Source: DAHUYF01 sp963789275 (GTDB lineage: Bacteria; Pseudomonadota; Alphaproteobacteria; ATCC43930; CGMCC-115725). Taken from it: 64,000 nt of DNA. Location: contig CAWBKF010000003.1 of the NCBI GenBank assembly GCA_963789275.1, forward strand, positions 310,001-374,000, written 5' to 3'. Shown here one piece after another: positions 7,580 to 16,444 of this stretch. The translations under genes were made by a program, and so were the position numbers. Numbering within the stretch: the stretch's first letter is position 1; each line of letters starts with the position of its first letter. Under the pieces are notes generated by a model that did not search any database, was not told the DNA's origin, and was given only the letters and a program-made list of their open reading frames with translations.

Positions 7580-9073
7580 CGAGCCGCTGCCGCCGTCAGA
7601 GCTTGATATCGAGCTCGAGGCGCCAGATCAGGGTGCTGTTGGGCGCGCCAGAGCTAAGGCCGAAGAGATATCCAGCGGTGTAGCCGAACTCGTACCGGTC
7701 GTTGACCCTAAGCGCTCCCGCCAGCACGGGTCCGAGGCGGTGATCCTGCGTGCTCGCCCGGTCGAAGCTCGGCAGCTTGCCCGGCACGCCGAAGAACTCC
7801 ACGCCCGGAGCGAGCGCCTCGGTAAGCTCCCAGGTCGAGACCCCGGAATAGCGCAGCCGCACGCCGGTCTGCGCGTTGCGGCCGAGATCGTGGTCGAAAA
7901 GCAGGTTGAGCACGGTGCTGGATGGCCCGAAATCCTTGCGGAACAGGCTGCCCACCGTCGCCGTTTCCGGGCTCTGCCCGTCGACCGCGTGATCGTATTC
8001 GAGGAAGAGCGCGGTCTCCGGCCAGGTTTCGCCCTCGGGCGCCAGCCTTATGGCGTTCTCGAGGTCGAGCGTGCGCGATCGCAGGCCGTTGTCGCCGTTG
8101 TCCCAATGGGTCTCGACCTCGGTCCACCAATAATCGCGAACGCCGTAGCCGAACTCGCCGAAATGGGTCTGGCCGGCATCGGAGGAGCGGCCGCGATCGA
8201 GGAGGACGGCGCTGTTGTCCTCGAGATCGATCTCGCCCTCCTCGATGGAGGGTGGGTTGATCTTGAGATCGGCCGCCCGCGCCGGCGCGAACGCCGTCAG
8301 CGCCGCGGCTACGATCAGCGGCGCAGCGCGGCAGCAAGGTCCGGCACGCGACATCAACCCAGCATAGCACAGCCGCGAGCACGAGGCGGGGGCACCGTAT
8401 CACCTCGATCGCTTGAGCCGGAGCGCCAGACGCACCAGGCTCGGGACCAAGGTCGGGCGCAGGAGGCGCGTGTCGTAGGGGGCAAGGCGCCGGTCGTTCT
8501 CGCTGAGGCAAACCTGCATCAGCCCGGAGAGCGTGATCTCGTCGGCAAGCGATTTGCTGCCCTTCACGGTGAAGTTGCGGTCCTGCGGCGCACCGTTGAG
8601 ATCGCGCGCGATGCCGAGCCGCTCCCAGACCAGGAAAATCCAGACGCCGATGATCTTTGCCTGAAAGAAGGGCTTTCGCCACCAAGGAAGGTTGCGGCGA
8701 TGCCAGACTGCCCAGTTGACGAAGAAAGTGATGTGCCGGCCCTCCTCCTGCATCACCGGCTCGAAGGTCTCGACCAGTTCCGGCGGAAAAAAGCCCGAGC
8801 GGCGCGCCAGCTCGAACAAACCGAAGGCGAAGAAGCTGTCGATGCACTCGCTGTAGCCCGTGACCATGAAGGCCCATTGCGCGGCGCGCGGCGCGATGTA
8901 GGGCGGCTCCGGCGCGAGCGTGATGCCATAGGCCGCCACCAGATTGGCCAGCACCAGCTTGTGACGCCCCTCTTCGAAGCCGTTGAGCTCGATCGTCTCT
9001 TTGAGCAGCGGATCGGCGACGGATTTGGCATAGGTCTTGACGCGCAGACTGGCCTTGCCCTCGGTCTGGACCG
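7580..9073. repeat. Segmental duplication, copy B
   Basis: Counterpart of 993-2486, nearly identical throughout. Copy B continues beyond the breakpoint into the intact 5' end of the ferritin-like gene, so B (or its ancestor) is the probable source of A. Confidence 0.9.
7596..8354 (-). CDS. Putative outer-membrane beta-barrel protein, copy B
   Basis: Same 252-residue protein as 1009-1767: signal peptide ending AFAPARA, then strand-rich segments (YGVRDYWWTEVETHW, LFLEYDHAV, GVRLRYSGVS) and the C-terminal strand LIWRLELDIKL. Substitutions against copy A are few and conservative (for example TVGSLF for TVGGVF, WEL for WEF). It follows the complete ferritin-like gene by 45 bases, in the same direction, so the two are probably co-transcribed. 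An outer-membrane location is inferred from composition. Confidence 0.75.
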   Translation of the reverse strand: MSRAGPCCRAAPLIVAAALTAFAPARAADLKINPPSIEEGEIDLEDNSAVLLDRGRSSDAGQTHFGEFGYGVRDYWWTEVETHWDNGDNGLRSRTLDLENAIRLAPEGETWPETALFLEYDHAVDGQSPETATVGSLFRKDFGPSSTVLNLLFDHDLGRNAQTGVRLRYSGVSTWELTEALAPGVEFFGVPGKLPSFDRASTQDHRLGPVLAGALRVNDRYEFGYTAGYLFGLSSGAPNSTLIWRLELDIKL

Positions 9074-9290
9074 CGATGTCCCAGATCGGCAGGCTGATCA
9101 AACGCTCGCGCGCCTCGCTATCGAGCGGCGGCCAGTCGATGATGGCCGGCTTGTAGGGATTGAAGGTGTCGAGCAACATGCGGCAGAAGAGTGTCTTATG
9201 CTCGTCGCTGCCGAGTCGAAACTGCGCCTTCTGCCGGCCCCCGGTGTCGTGGGCGTCGTGGCCCGCCCTCCCCGTCCCGGTGATGCTCAT
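8400..9290 (-). CDS. Ferritin-like di-iron domain protein (complete copy B)
   Basis: A 296-residue protein. ATG 9290 has AGGAG 7 bases upstream. A helical core carries two ExxH motifs (GFEEGRHKL near residue 115, MQEEGRHITF near 180) together with YSECIDSFFAFGLFELARR, giving the Glu/His ligand set of ferritin-like di-iron proteins. An unusually hydrophobic segment (KIIGVWIFLVWERLG, near residue 215) suggests membrane association. The family is annotated only as ferritin-like; whether it stores iron, detoxifies peroxide or oxygenates a substrate cannot be told. It leads a two-gene unit with the barrel protein, and the pair has been duplicated together. Confidence 0.7.
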   Translation of the reverse strand: MSITGTGRAGHDAHDTGGRQKAQFRLGSDEHKTLFCRMLLDTFNPYKPAIIDWPPLDSEARERLISLPIWDIAVQTEGKASLRVKTYAKSVADPLLKETIELNGFEEGRHKLVLANLVAAYGITLAPEPPYIAPRAAQWAFMVTGYSECIDSFFAFGLFELARRSGFFPPELVETFEPVMQEEGRHITFFVNWAVWHRRNLPWWRKPFFQAKIIGVWIFLVWERLGIARDLNGAPQDRNFTVKGSKSLADEITLSGLMQVCLSENDRRLAPYDTRLLRPTLVPSLVRLALRLKRSR

Positions 9291-9449
9291 CTGGATTCTC
9301 CTGGGGTCGCGTTTCCGGCTGGCGCGAGATGATGGACGCGAACATGTAGCGCGTCATGTCGACCGTTGCCATTCCTTTGGATTGCCGCCCATCTCGGGCG
9401 CCGGGGCGCGTCGCGCGAAGACGCAACGCATTCCTCAACAATCGCTTTG

Positions 9450-9531
9450 CCCGCGAAAGCGGGCATCCAGAACCCTCAAATGCAGCGAACGGAGCGCTTC
9501 ACCTGGGTCCCCGCTTTCGCGGGGACGACGG
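9450..9531. repeat. REP-like pair of inverted palindromes
   Basis: Two hairpins, CCCGCGAAAGCGGG at 9450-9463 and TCCCCGCTTTCGCGGGGA at 9508-9525, face each other across 44 bases with CATCCAG and CCTGGG flanks. This is the common alphaproteobacterial REP architecture. Related pairs lie nested in the composite repeats at 37905-38123 and 50650-50863. It lies in the 283-base gap between two leftward genes. Confidence 0.75.
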
Positions 9532-9573
9532 AATAAGTAACGGGAGCGGCAGCGATTTTACGGATGACATGTG

Positions 9574-10614
9574 CTAGCCGTAGCCTTTACGCAACCGCCG
9601 CAATTCGACGAATTGCCAGACCAGCAGGACCGGGATGCCGATGGCGATGTCGCGGCCCCGGCGCAGGAGGGAGGTGCTGAGTGCGATCTCGGGCGGCACG
9701 CCGAAGGCGACGCCCAGCAGCATATAGGCACCCTCCTGAACACCGGCATAGCCCGGGACCAGAAAGGCGAAGGCCAGCGCCGCGTGCAACAAGCCTTCGA
9801 TGGCCAAGGCATCGAGCAGGTCGATCGGCGCACCGAGCAGCCGGAAGGCGATCCAGCCGCCGGCGCCCTTGGCCACCCAGCCGACGAAGTGGAGAGCGTT
9901 GCTGGCGGCGAAGAGGTCGACACGGCGATAGATTTGTGGCAGCTCGGGCTCGATGGTGTGGAAGGTCTTGCCCGCGAGATCGAACCCGCGACCCAGGATC
10001 CATCTTCCGAGCCGTGCCAAAAGGGGCGCCGCGCGCTGCGGCAGGGAGAGGAGCCCCACTCCGACAACCAGCGCCAGCGCGACCCCGATCGCCCAGGGCG
10101 CGCTCGACAGCCAAGCGAAGCGGTGGCCGGCGAGGATCACGAGCCCGGCGGCGGCGAAGACGATCTCGGCGAGGAACTCCGCGGTGAGATCACCGACGGT
10201 GGAAATGCTGGCGACCGACCATGTCTCGCCATGCAGCGACAGCGCGCGCGCGCCGATGGCAAAGCCGCCCAGTTGCGAGAAAGGCAAGCAACTGGCCGAA
10301 GCGTCACGCACCAGCCGTGCCCAGACGAACACCCCGTCGAGGGCGAGACCCCGCCGCCCTGGCGCGACCGGCGCGATCACCCGCCAAGCGACGCCGAGCA
10401 CCGCCGCCACGAGAACCTGCCAAGCGCACAGCACGGCGAAGCCGCCATAGCCAACCGACAGCATCGATGCGGCCACCCGGCTGAAGCCGCTCCAGGCGAC
10501 GAGCACGGTGGCCGCCACGACGCCGCAGAGCGCCAGCGCGAGCGACAGACGCTTCAAGGCCTTCAAGACACCCGATCCCCCACGCGTGAGCCCAAACGAC
10601 ATCGGGCAGCGCAT
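9574..10614 (-). CDS. hpnL: HpnL-like flippase-domain membrane protein
   Basis: A 346-residue integral membrane protein with about eight hydrophobic helices (for example SLALALCGVVAATVLVAW and PWAIGVALALVVGVGLLSL). The conserved core includes LPFSQLGGFAIGARAL, FVGWVAKGAGGWIAFRLLG and FLVPGYAGVQEGAYMLLG. These are hallmarks of the lysylphosphatidylglycerol-synthase transmembrane region/UPF0104 family, in particular HpnL of hopanoid clusters. Divergent from hpnM and beside hpnI/hpnN, which supports the HpnL assignment over other members. Start is uncertain: ATG 10614 or 10602, neither with a clear ribosome site. Confidence 0.75.
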   Translation of the reverse strand: MRCPMSFGLTRGGSGVLKALKRLSLALALCGVVAATVLVAWSGFSRVAASMLSVGYGGFAVLCAWQVLVAAVLGVAWRVIAPVAPGRRGLALDGVFVWARLVRDASASCLPFSQLGGFAIGARALSLHGETWSVASISTVGDLTAEFLAEIVFAAAGLVILAGHRFAWLSSAPWAIGVALALVVGVGLLSLPQRAAPLLARLGRWILGRGFDLAGKTFHTIEPELPQIYRRVDLFAASNALHFVGWVAKGAGGWIAFRLLGAPIDLLDALAIEGLLHAALAFAFLVPGYAGVQEGAYMLLGVAFGVPPEIALSTSLLRRGRDIAIGIPVLLVWQFVELRRLRKGYG

Positions 10615-11066
10615 CGCCGCCGTCTCGACGGCTTGCCGTGCTATCCCTGGGCCAACCTAATGCGTGGCGAGCGGAAACAGAAATCCTCCCGCGAAGACGG
10701 AACCATCACCGTTGCTGTCGCGAAAGCGGGGGCGCGGCGGTGTGAGTCGCTGAGGACTTACCGGCACGCGAGCCTTTCGGCAGGCGTCAATACCGGAGGT
10801 AGAGCCGCGGAGATCGTCGCCGACCGCTTAAACGACAGGGTGCTGGTCGCGATCACAAAATCGCCGTTAGATCGTGCCCCTCACGACGAATTGTCGAGCC
10901 GCGGGCACGCACCGGTATTAGGCTGCCTATAATGCGTGTCGCCTCGACCTCGACAAGGAGGTTGCCGTGCGATCGCTTTGGTGCGCGCCAGCTCTGGCAT
11001 GGCTCGACGTCAGGTCTGGTCACGCGATAAGCAAGAAAATGACGGTGCTGTGAGGGATCCCGGCTT
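10615..11066. other. Divergent intergenic region between hpnL and hpnM
   Basis: About 450 bases without a supported gene, and presumably the promoters of both divergent genes. At 10688-10712 it contains a 24-base sequence (CCCGCGAAGACGG...) that recurs at 18697-18720 just after another gene. Confidence 0.5.
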
Positions 11067-11789
11067 ATGGCAAGGCTCGGCGACAGCGATGCTCCATCGC
11101 GGCGGATAAGGCGCCGCGAGGTGTTGCAGCTGGGCCTGGTTGCGGCCTGCTTGATGCCGCTGCCGGTGGCGGCCGAGGGCACAACCGCGGCGTCGGACGC
11201 GGCCACCATCCCCATCGCCGAGCTCGACGCCGGTCTTCTGGCCCAGATGAAGGCCGGGCGCGCGGCTTCTTTTGAGACGCGCTATGGGCAGCTTGCGCCC
11301 GTGATCGAGCGCGTGTTCGATCTGCCTTTCATCCTGAGGGCCAGCGTCGGACTGCGCTGGCAGGAGCTGGCGCAAGACGATCAGAGCCGGCTGCTGAACG
11401 CCTTCCGCAGCTACACCGTTTCCTCATATGTGGCGAATTTCGACAAGTATGTCGGTCAGCGCTTCGTCATTCTGCCGGAACAGCAGCGGAGCGTCGGCGA
11501 GAAGGTGGTGGTGGCGACGCAGATCGTCCCGGTGACGGGAACGCCGACGCGGATCGATTACGTGCTGCGCCCCGTGGAGGCCGAGGGCGGTGTCCTGTGG
11601 AAGGCCATCGATGTGATGCTGGACGGTTCCATCAGCCAGGTTGCGGTGGAGCGCTCCGAGTTTTTCGGTCTGCTCGGCAATGGCGGCGTCGAAAAGCTCA
11701 TCGCCAGCCTCCAGCGCAAGACGGCCGATCTCTCCGGTGGTGCGCTGGGCCCGCCGGCCGGGAATGCCGGCTCGGGGACGTCGCGATGA
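11067..11789 (+). CDS. hpnM: HpnM: Ttg2D/MlaC-family periplasmic protein, hopanoid-associated
   Basis: A 240-residue protein with an N-terminal export signal (twin Arg in RRIRRREVL, then LGLVAACLMPLPVAA). The body has the MlaC/Ttg2D pattern: ETRYGQLAPVIERVFDLPFI near residue 75, LLNAFRSYTVSSYVANFDKY near 110, and YVLRPVEAEGGVLWKAIDVM near 170, followed by VAVERSEFFGLL. MlaC proteins carry phospholipid through the periplasm; the hopanoid-cluster version is named HpnM. Its stop overlaps the start of hpnI (ATGA), so the two are translationally coupled. Together with the HpnN-type transporter it probably moves hopanoids or phospholipids between membranes. Confidence 0.8.
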   Translation: MARLGDSDAPSRRIRRREVLQLGLVAACLMPLPVAAEGTTAASDAATIPIAELDAGLLAQMKAGRAASFETRYGQLAPVIERVFDLPFILRASVGLRWQELAQDDQSRLLNAFRSYTVSSYVANFDKYVGQRFVILPEQQRSVGEKVVVATQIVPVTGTPTRIDYVLRPVEAEGGVLWKAIDVMLDGSISQVAVERSEFFGLLGNGGVEKLIASLQRKTADLSGGALGPPAGNAGSGTSR

Positions 11790-12979
11790 GCGTGCTGGCG
11801 ATGGCGCTGGCGCTCGTCGCCGGGCTGGGGCTCGTCCAGTGCCTGGCCGGCTGGGCGGCGGTGATGCGCTTTGCGGCAGCGCCGGCGCGGGCGCCGCGGC
11901 GGCTCCCGCCGGTGACGATCCTGAAGCCGCTGTGCGGCGACGAACCGCTGCTGGCAGAAGCGCTCTCATCGTGCTGCCGCCAGGATTACCCGGTCTTCCA
12001 GATCGTCTTCGGCGTGCAGGACGCGGCCGATCCGGCACTCGCCGTGGTAGGGGAGTTGAAGAAGAAATTTCCCGAGCGCGACATCACCGTCATTGTCGAT
12101 CCGACCGTCCGTGGCCGCAACCGGAAGGTCGCCAACCTGATCAACATGCTGCCTGCGGCGCGCTACGACATTCTCGTGATCTCCGACAGCGACCTGCACC
12201 TTGCGCCCGATTATCTGGTGCGGCTGGTCGCAGCCTTGGAGAGGCCCAATACCGGCCTGGTCTCGACGCTTTATGTCGGCCGGCCGGCGCACAACCGGTG
12301 GCTGCAACGCCTCGGCGCCGCCCAGATCAATTACAGCTTCCTGCCCGGCGCCTTGCTGGCAAGGGTGCTGGGGCGGCAGGACTGCCTTGGCAGCACGATG
12401 GCGCTCCATCGTCGCATCCTCGAACGCAGCGGCGGCCTCCATGCGCTGCTGGAGCACATTGCCGACGACAATGTCCTGGGACAGCGCGTCGCGGCGCTGG
12501 GGCTCGCGGTTGAAATCGCCGATACGGTCCCGGCGGCCACCGTGCCCGAGTCGACGTTGAGAGCCTTGTGGCACCATGAGATGCGCTGGGCGCGGACGAT
12601 GCGAGCGCTGGTGCCGGTATCGTTCGGAGCCTCGGCGATACAATATCCCATCTGCTGCGCCTTGCTCGCCGCTCTCTTGTCGCGCGGCGCATTGCCCTAT
12701 GTCGTGCTGCTGGGACTTGCATGGGCGGTGCGCGCCGCCACTGCCCGGGGGATCGACCACGCGCTGAAGCCCAAGCTTGCGCCGCTCGGCCTCGCACCTG
12801 TGGCGCCGGTCTGGCTGCTGCCGTTCCGGGATATCCTCTCGGTCGTCGAGATCATTGCCAGCTATTCCAGCGACCAGGTCGTCTGGCGGGGCATGATCAT
12901 GGAAGCCGATGACGGTGTCGCCCCGGTTCCAGCGCCGGCTCACCCCAAGCATTCGAGCAAAGAGCGCGCTCAGCCCTGA
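11786..12979 (+). CDS. hpnI: HpnI: hopanoid-associated glycosyltransferase (ceramide glucosyltransferase-like)
   Basis: A 397-residue membrane glycosyltransferase. It begins with a transmembrane helix (LAMALALVAGLGLVQCLAGW), then the GT21/GT2 catalytic region: PPVTILKPLCGDEP near residue 45, nucleotide-binding D's with VISDSDLHLAPDY near 130, DCLGSTMALHR near 195, ADDNVLGQRV near 225 and HHEMRWARTMR near 265 (the QxxRW-like site). C-terminal hydrophobic helices follow. HpnI is reported to transfer N-acetylglucosamine to bacteriohopanetetrol in hopanoid side-chain synthesis. Start ATG 11786 overlaps the hpnM stop. It converges on hpnN with a 10-base overlap of the coding ends. Confidence 0.8.
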   Translation: MSVLAMALALVAGLGLVQCLAGWAAVMRFAAAPARAPRRLPPVTILKPLCGDEPLLAEALSSCCRQDYPVFQIVFGVQDAADPALAVVGELKKKFPERDITVIVDPTVRGRNRKVANLINMLPAARYDILVISDSDLHLAPDYLVRLVAALERPNTGLVSTLYVGRPAHNRWLQRLGAAQINYSFLPGALLARVLGRQDCLGSTMALHRRILERSGGLHALLEHIADDNVLGQRVAALGLAVEIADTVPAATVPESTLRALWHHEMRWARTMRALVPVSFGASAIQYPICCALLAALLSRGALPYVVLLGLAWAVRAATARGIDHALKPKLAPLGLAPVAPVWLLPFRDILSVVEIIASYSSDQVVWRGMIMEADDGVAPVPAPAHPKHSSKERAQP

Positions 12980-15587
12980 CCTATCTCACGCCGCCGAGAT
13001 CGCTTTGGCGCCCCGACCGCCGCGAGCAGCGCCGGCACGAAGGCAAGGCTTGAGATCAGCGTGCAGCCGAGGCTGATCAGCAGAAGCCGCCCCATACTGG
13101 CGGTTCCCGGATGGGCCGACAGCGCCAGCGAGCCGAAGGCGCTGGCGGTGGTGAGCGCCGAGTAGAGGATCGCCCTGGCCGTGGCGGAGCCCAGGACCGA
13201 GATTTGCCCCGCCCGCCAGTTCATGATGAAGTAGACATTGAAGGAGACGCCGACCCCCAGCAGCAACGGGAGGGCGATGATATTGGCGTAGTTGAGCGTC
13301 GAGCGCAGCGCCACGATGACCACCACCGTGGCGAGCGCCGACAGCAGCAACGGCGCCAACACCAAGGCTGCGTCCACGATCCGCCGCAGCGCGATCAGAA
13401 GAATGAGCGCGATCGTCGCAACGGCGGTAAGCGCTGCCGTGCGAAAAGCGTGGACGATGGTCGCGCCGGTCGACACGAAAACGACGGCAGCGCCGCCGGC
13501 ATCGGGCGCCACGGCCCGCACCTGGTCGACGAAGCGTTGCAGCACGACGCTGTCCTGCGTCGCGGGCTTCGGCACCACCTGAAGGCGGGCGCGTCCGTCC
13601 GGCAGCAGCCAGTCGCGCGTGATCTCCGGCGGCAAGCTCGCCGCCGACACCGGCTCTGCGGTCAGCGCCACGCGCAGCTGCTCCAGCAGCATCGGCAGGT
13701 ATCGCGTCACGCTCTCGTCGGCGGCGCGCACGACCGGGTCGGAGGCAAGCGATAGCCGGTTGAGATCGCCGGCGATCTCAGCCAGAGGATGGTCCGCGGG
13801 AAGCTTCGCGAGGCTCGGCTGGATGACGGCGAGGGCGTCCTTCGCCGCCTGCCGGATCTCGTCCGGCGACAGCGGTGGCGCCGGCGGGGCGCGGCGCCAG
13901 GGTTACATCGAGCAGCGAGCGCGCGTCATGGATCAGCGCGAGCTTCGCCGTCTGATCCGCCGGCACGAAGCTGTCGAGCGACAGCACATGGGCGACGAGC
14001 GGCAGCGGCGCGAGCTTGGGCACCTCGGCGGCGGCAGCGGCGACGCTCGGTGCCATGATGTCGATGGTGAAAGGGTTGGTGATCGGCGATGCCATGAGGT
14101 CATAGAGGGTTTTCATCGCCTCGGTGGTGGGATCCTTGGTGTGGAGCGGGTCGGCATCGAAGCGCAACAGCGGCAATAGCGCCAATCCAGCAGCGCCGAG
14201 GAGCGCAAAGATCGCCAAGAGCGGGCGACGATGCCGCCGTACCGCCTCATCAAGCGGGGCCGCCCAGCGAAAGCCGATCGCGGCCGGCTCACCCGGCGGC
14301 TGAAACAGCCGGATGGCGGCGGGCAGAAAGAACAAGGTGCAGCAGAAGGCGATCAACATGCCGATGCCGGCGATCAGCCCGAGCTCGGCGACGCCGCGGA
14401 AATCGGTCGGAACGAAGGCAAGGAAGCCCGCCGCGGTGGCCGCCGACGCCACCAGAATCTGGCCGCCGGCGCGGCGTGCCGTCGCGGTCAGCGCGGTCCC
14501 GATATCCGGGAGATCGTGGCGTATCTCGCGATAGCGCACGGCGAATTGAATGGCGAAATCGACGGCGATGCCGACGAACAGGATGCCGAATCCGACCGAC
14601 ACCAGGTTGAGCGTGCCCACCGCCAACGTGGCAAAGAGCAGCGTCAGCAGCAGCCCCAGGCCGAGGGTAAGGAGGATCGGCACGATCAGGCGCCAGCTGC
14701 GCACCGCCAGGAACAGCCACAGGGTGATCAGCACGATGCTGGCGATCAGCCCCGCGACGATCCCCCGGGCGACGGTGGCAAACTCATCGTCGGCAAGCGC
14801 CACGACCCCGGTGATCCGCACCCGCGCGTCGCCGGATTTGACCAGCGGCAGCTGCCGGATGATCTCGCGCATCCTGTCGGCGGCGACGCCGCCGGGCTCG
14901 AGCGCGCTGAAATCGAGCGTCGGCTGCACCAAGACGAACTTGTACTGGCCCGCCAATTCGGCGAGCTGGCCACCCAGCAGCTGCGACCAGGAGAGGGCTT
15001 GGCTGTGTCCGTCGAGCGAATTCGGCCATCGTGTGGTGGAACGCGGTCAACGCCGGCAGAAACGAAGCGAGATCGGCCTGGCCTTGGGTGGCACCTCGGC
15101 CCAGCAGCGACAACGCGGCAAAAAGGCCGCGGGCGCTCGGGTCGGCGGCCATCGCGCCGAGAAAGGGCTGAGCGTCGACGATCCGGTTGAGCACTCCCTC
15201 AAGCCGGGGCGTATCGAGGAAGAGCAAGCCTTCCTGCGACAGGAAGGGCGAGCTGTCGGGGCGGCGTACCGTCCTGAAATCGGTGTGGTCCAGCGCCAGC
15301 GCCGCTGCCAGATCGGCGGCGGTCGATTCGGTTGCCTCCGGGATGCGGCCGTCCACCACCGCCACCAGGAGATCGCTGAATTGCGGAAAGTCGCGCTGGA
15401 AAGCGATGGCGTTGTGGCGCCAGGGCAGGCTTTCCGGAAACATCAGATTGGTGTTGGTGTTGATGCCCAGATGGTGCGCCGTGGTGATGGCGCTGACCGC
15501 CGCCAGCATGCCGCCGGCCAGCATGACCATCAGCGCATGGCGTTGGCTGCGCTCGACAAGCCAGGCGAGCAAATCAAGAAAAATCAT
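12970..15587 (-). pseudogene. hpnN: HpnN: RND-type hopanoid transporter, two frameshifts
   Basis: Three consecutive frames together encode the full ~870-residue HpnN, an MMPL/RND-superfamily exporter needed for moving hopanoids to the outer membrane. Frame 1 (from ATG 15587) gives the first helix and periplasmic loop, through FHHTMAEF. Frame 2 holds helices including LVSVGFGILFVGIAVDFAIQ (RND helix 4 with its acidic residue). Frame 3 holds the C-terminal half, with LLLGVGVSFNVYFIMN. Frames switch near 15,018 (around GAATTCGCTCGAC) and near 13,888 (in a CCCGCCGGCGCC tract); removing a single base at each point restores continuity. Domain sequence is otherwise intact, so sequencing error is as likely as true inactivation. 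Confidence 0.8.
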
Positions 15588-15811
15588 TCGTCAACCAATG
15601 CGCGCCCCGCCCACGATGATCGTCGATCTCGCCGCTTGCAGGCCGGTCGCATGGCCGCACCCGGCCGCTAAGGTATGGCGGCCGGAAAGGAAATCAAGGC
15701 GGAACATGTCGCTGAGACCGCCGCGGCCAGCCGACAGACCGGGCAATTTCCGACGGCGCCGCCGGACATTCGCGGATTTGTGGCTTTACAATGGGAGCAT
15801 AGCTCCCATAT

Positions 15812-16285
15812 ATGGCGTCTTCCCTCCAATGTGCCATCGACCCCCCAGAGGGACTTGACTTGTCTGACGAACGCGCCTCGGGCTTTTTCGCCAAAACGCC
15901 GACCGCCCATGCTCAGGCTGACAGTCAGCACGTGCATGACGCGCTGCGCGCGGCACAGGCCCTGTTCAAGCCGAAAGCGAAGGCGGAGCCGACCGACGCC
16001 CAGGTCCCGCCGGCTGACGGGGTTGCACCGGCCGAGCAGCCAATTCGACGAAAGGCGCGCATTTTGATGGCATCACAACCGGTTCCGGCCCAGCCCGAGG
16101 CCGAGACACAGGCTCCCCTGCCGATCGAAGGACAAGCGGTGGCGAAACAGCCGGCCGCAGCCGAAATCCCGGCATCCGAACATGGTCGCGTCCGAGCGCT
16201 GGCGAAGTACGGGATGACGGTCGAGCAAGTAGCGGGGTTGTATGAGGTCACCGTGGACGAGGTGAGGCGCATCATCAGCGTTTGA
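15812..16285 (+). CDS. Hypothetical protein with C-terminal HTH-like segment, 157 aa
   Basis: Residues 1-115 are Pro/Ala/Gln/Glu-rich and probably disordered. The last ~35 residues, HGRVRALAKYGMTVEQVAGL followed by YEVTVDEVRRIIS, look like a short helix-turn-helix. Similar C-terminal segments occur on uncharacterised proteins of alphaproteobacteria. No ribosome site distinguishes the start; an in-frame later Met is possible. Function unknown; a small DNA-binding role would be an inference. Confidence 0.55.
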   Translation: MASSLQCAIDPPEGLDLSDERASGFFAKTPTAHAQADSQHVHDALRAAQALFKPKAKAEPTDAQVPPADGVAPAEQPIRRKARILMASQPVPAQPEAETQAPLPIEGQAVAKQPAAAEIPASEHGRVRALAKYGMTVEQVAGLYEVTVDEVRRIISV

Positions 16286-16444
16286 GCGCTGATCTCGCCC
16301 GTCCTTGCGTCCGGCTTGTCCCGCCCAATCCAAGAGCGATCTTGACGCAGGACATGATCTGCGCTTCGAAGCGTTGGTCCAGCTGACGTCACCCGCGATT
16401 GCGCACGATCCCCCTCGACCCCGCCCCCTTACCAGAGCAGCGCC

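Noticed and set aside
7740..9332. A 530-aa open frame on the plus strand through the barrel and ferritin-like genes
   Set aside because: It is the antisense reading of two real minus-strand genes in high-GC DNA: Arg/Ala/Glu-rich, no recognisable domain, and present in both duplicate copies only because the DNA is.
9571..10932. A 453-aa plus-strand open frame over hpnL
   Set aside because: Antisense shadow of a membrane protein; composition is His/Gln/Arg/Gly-rich and it has no ribosome site or known domain.
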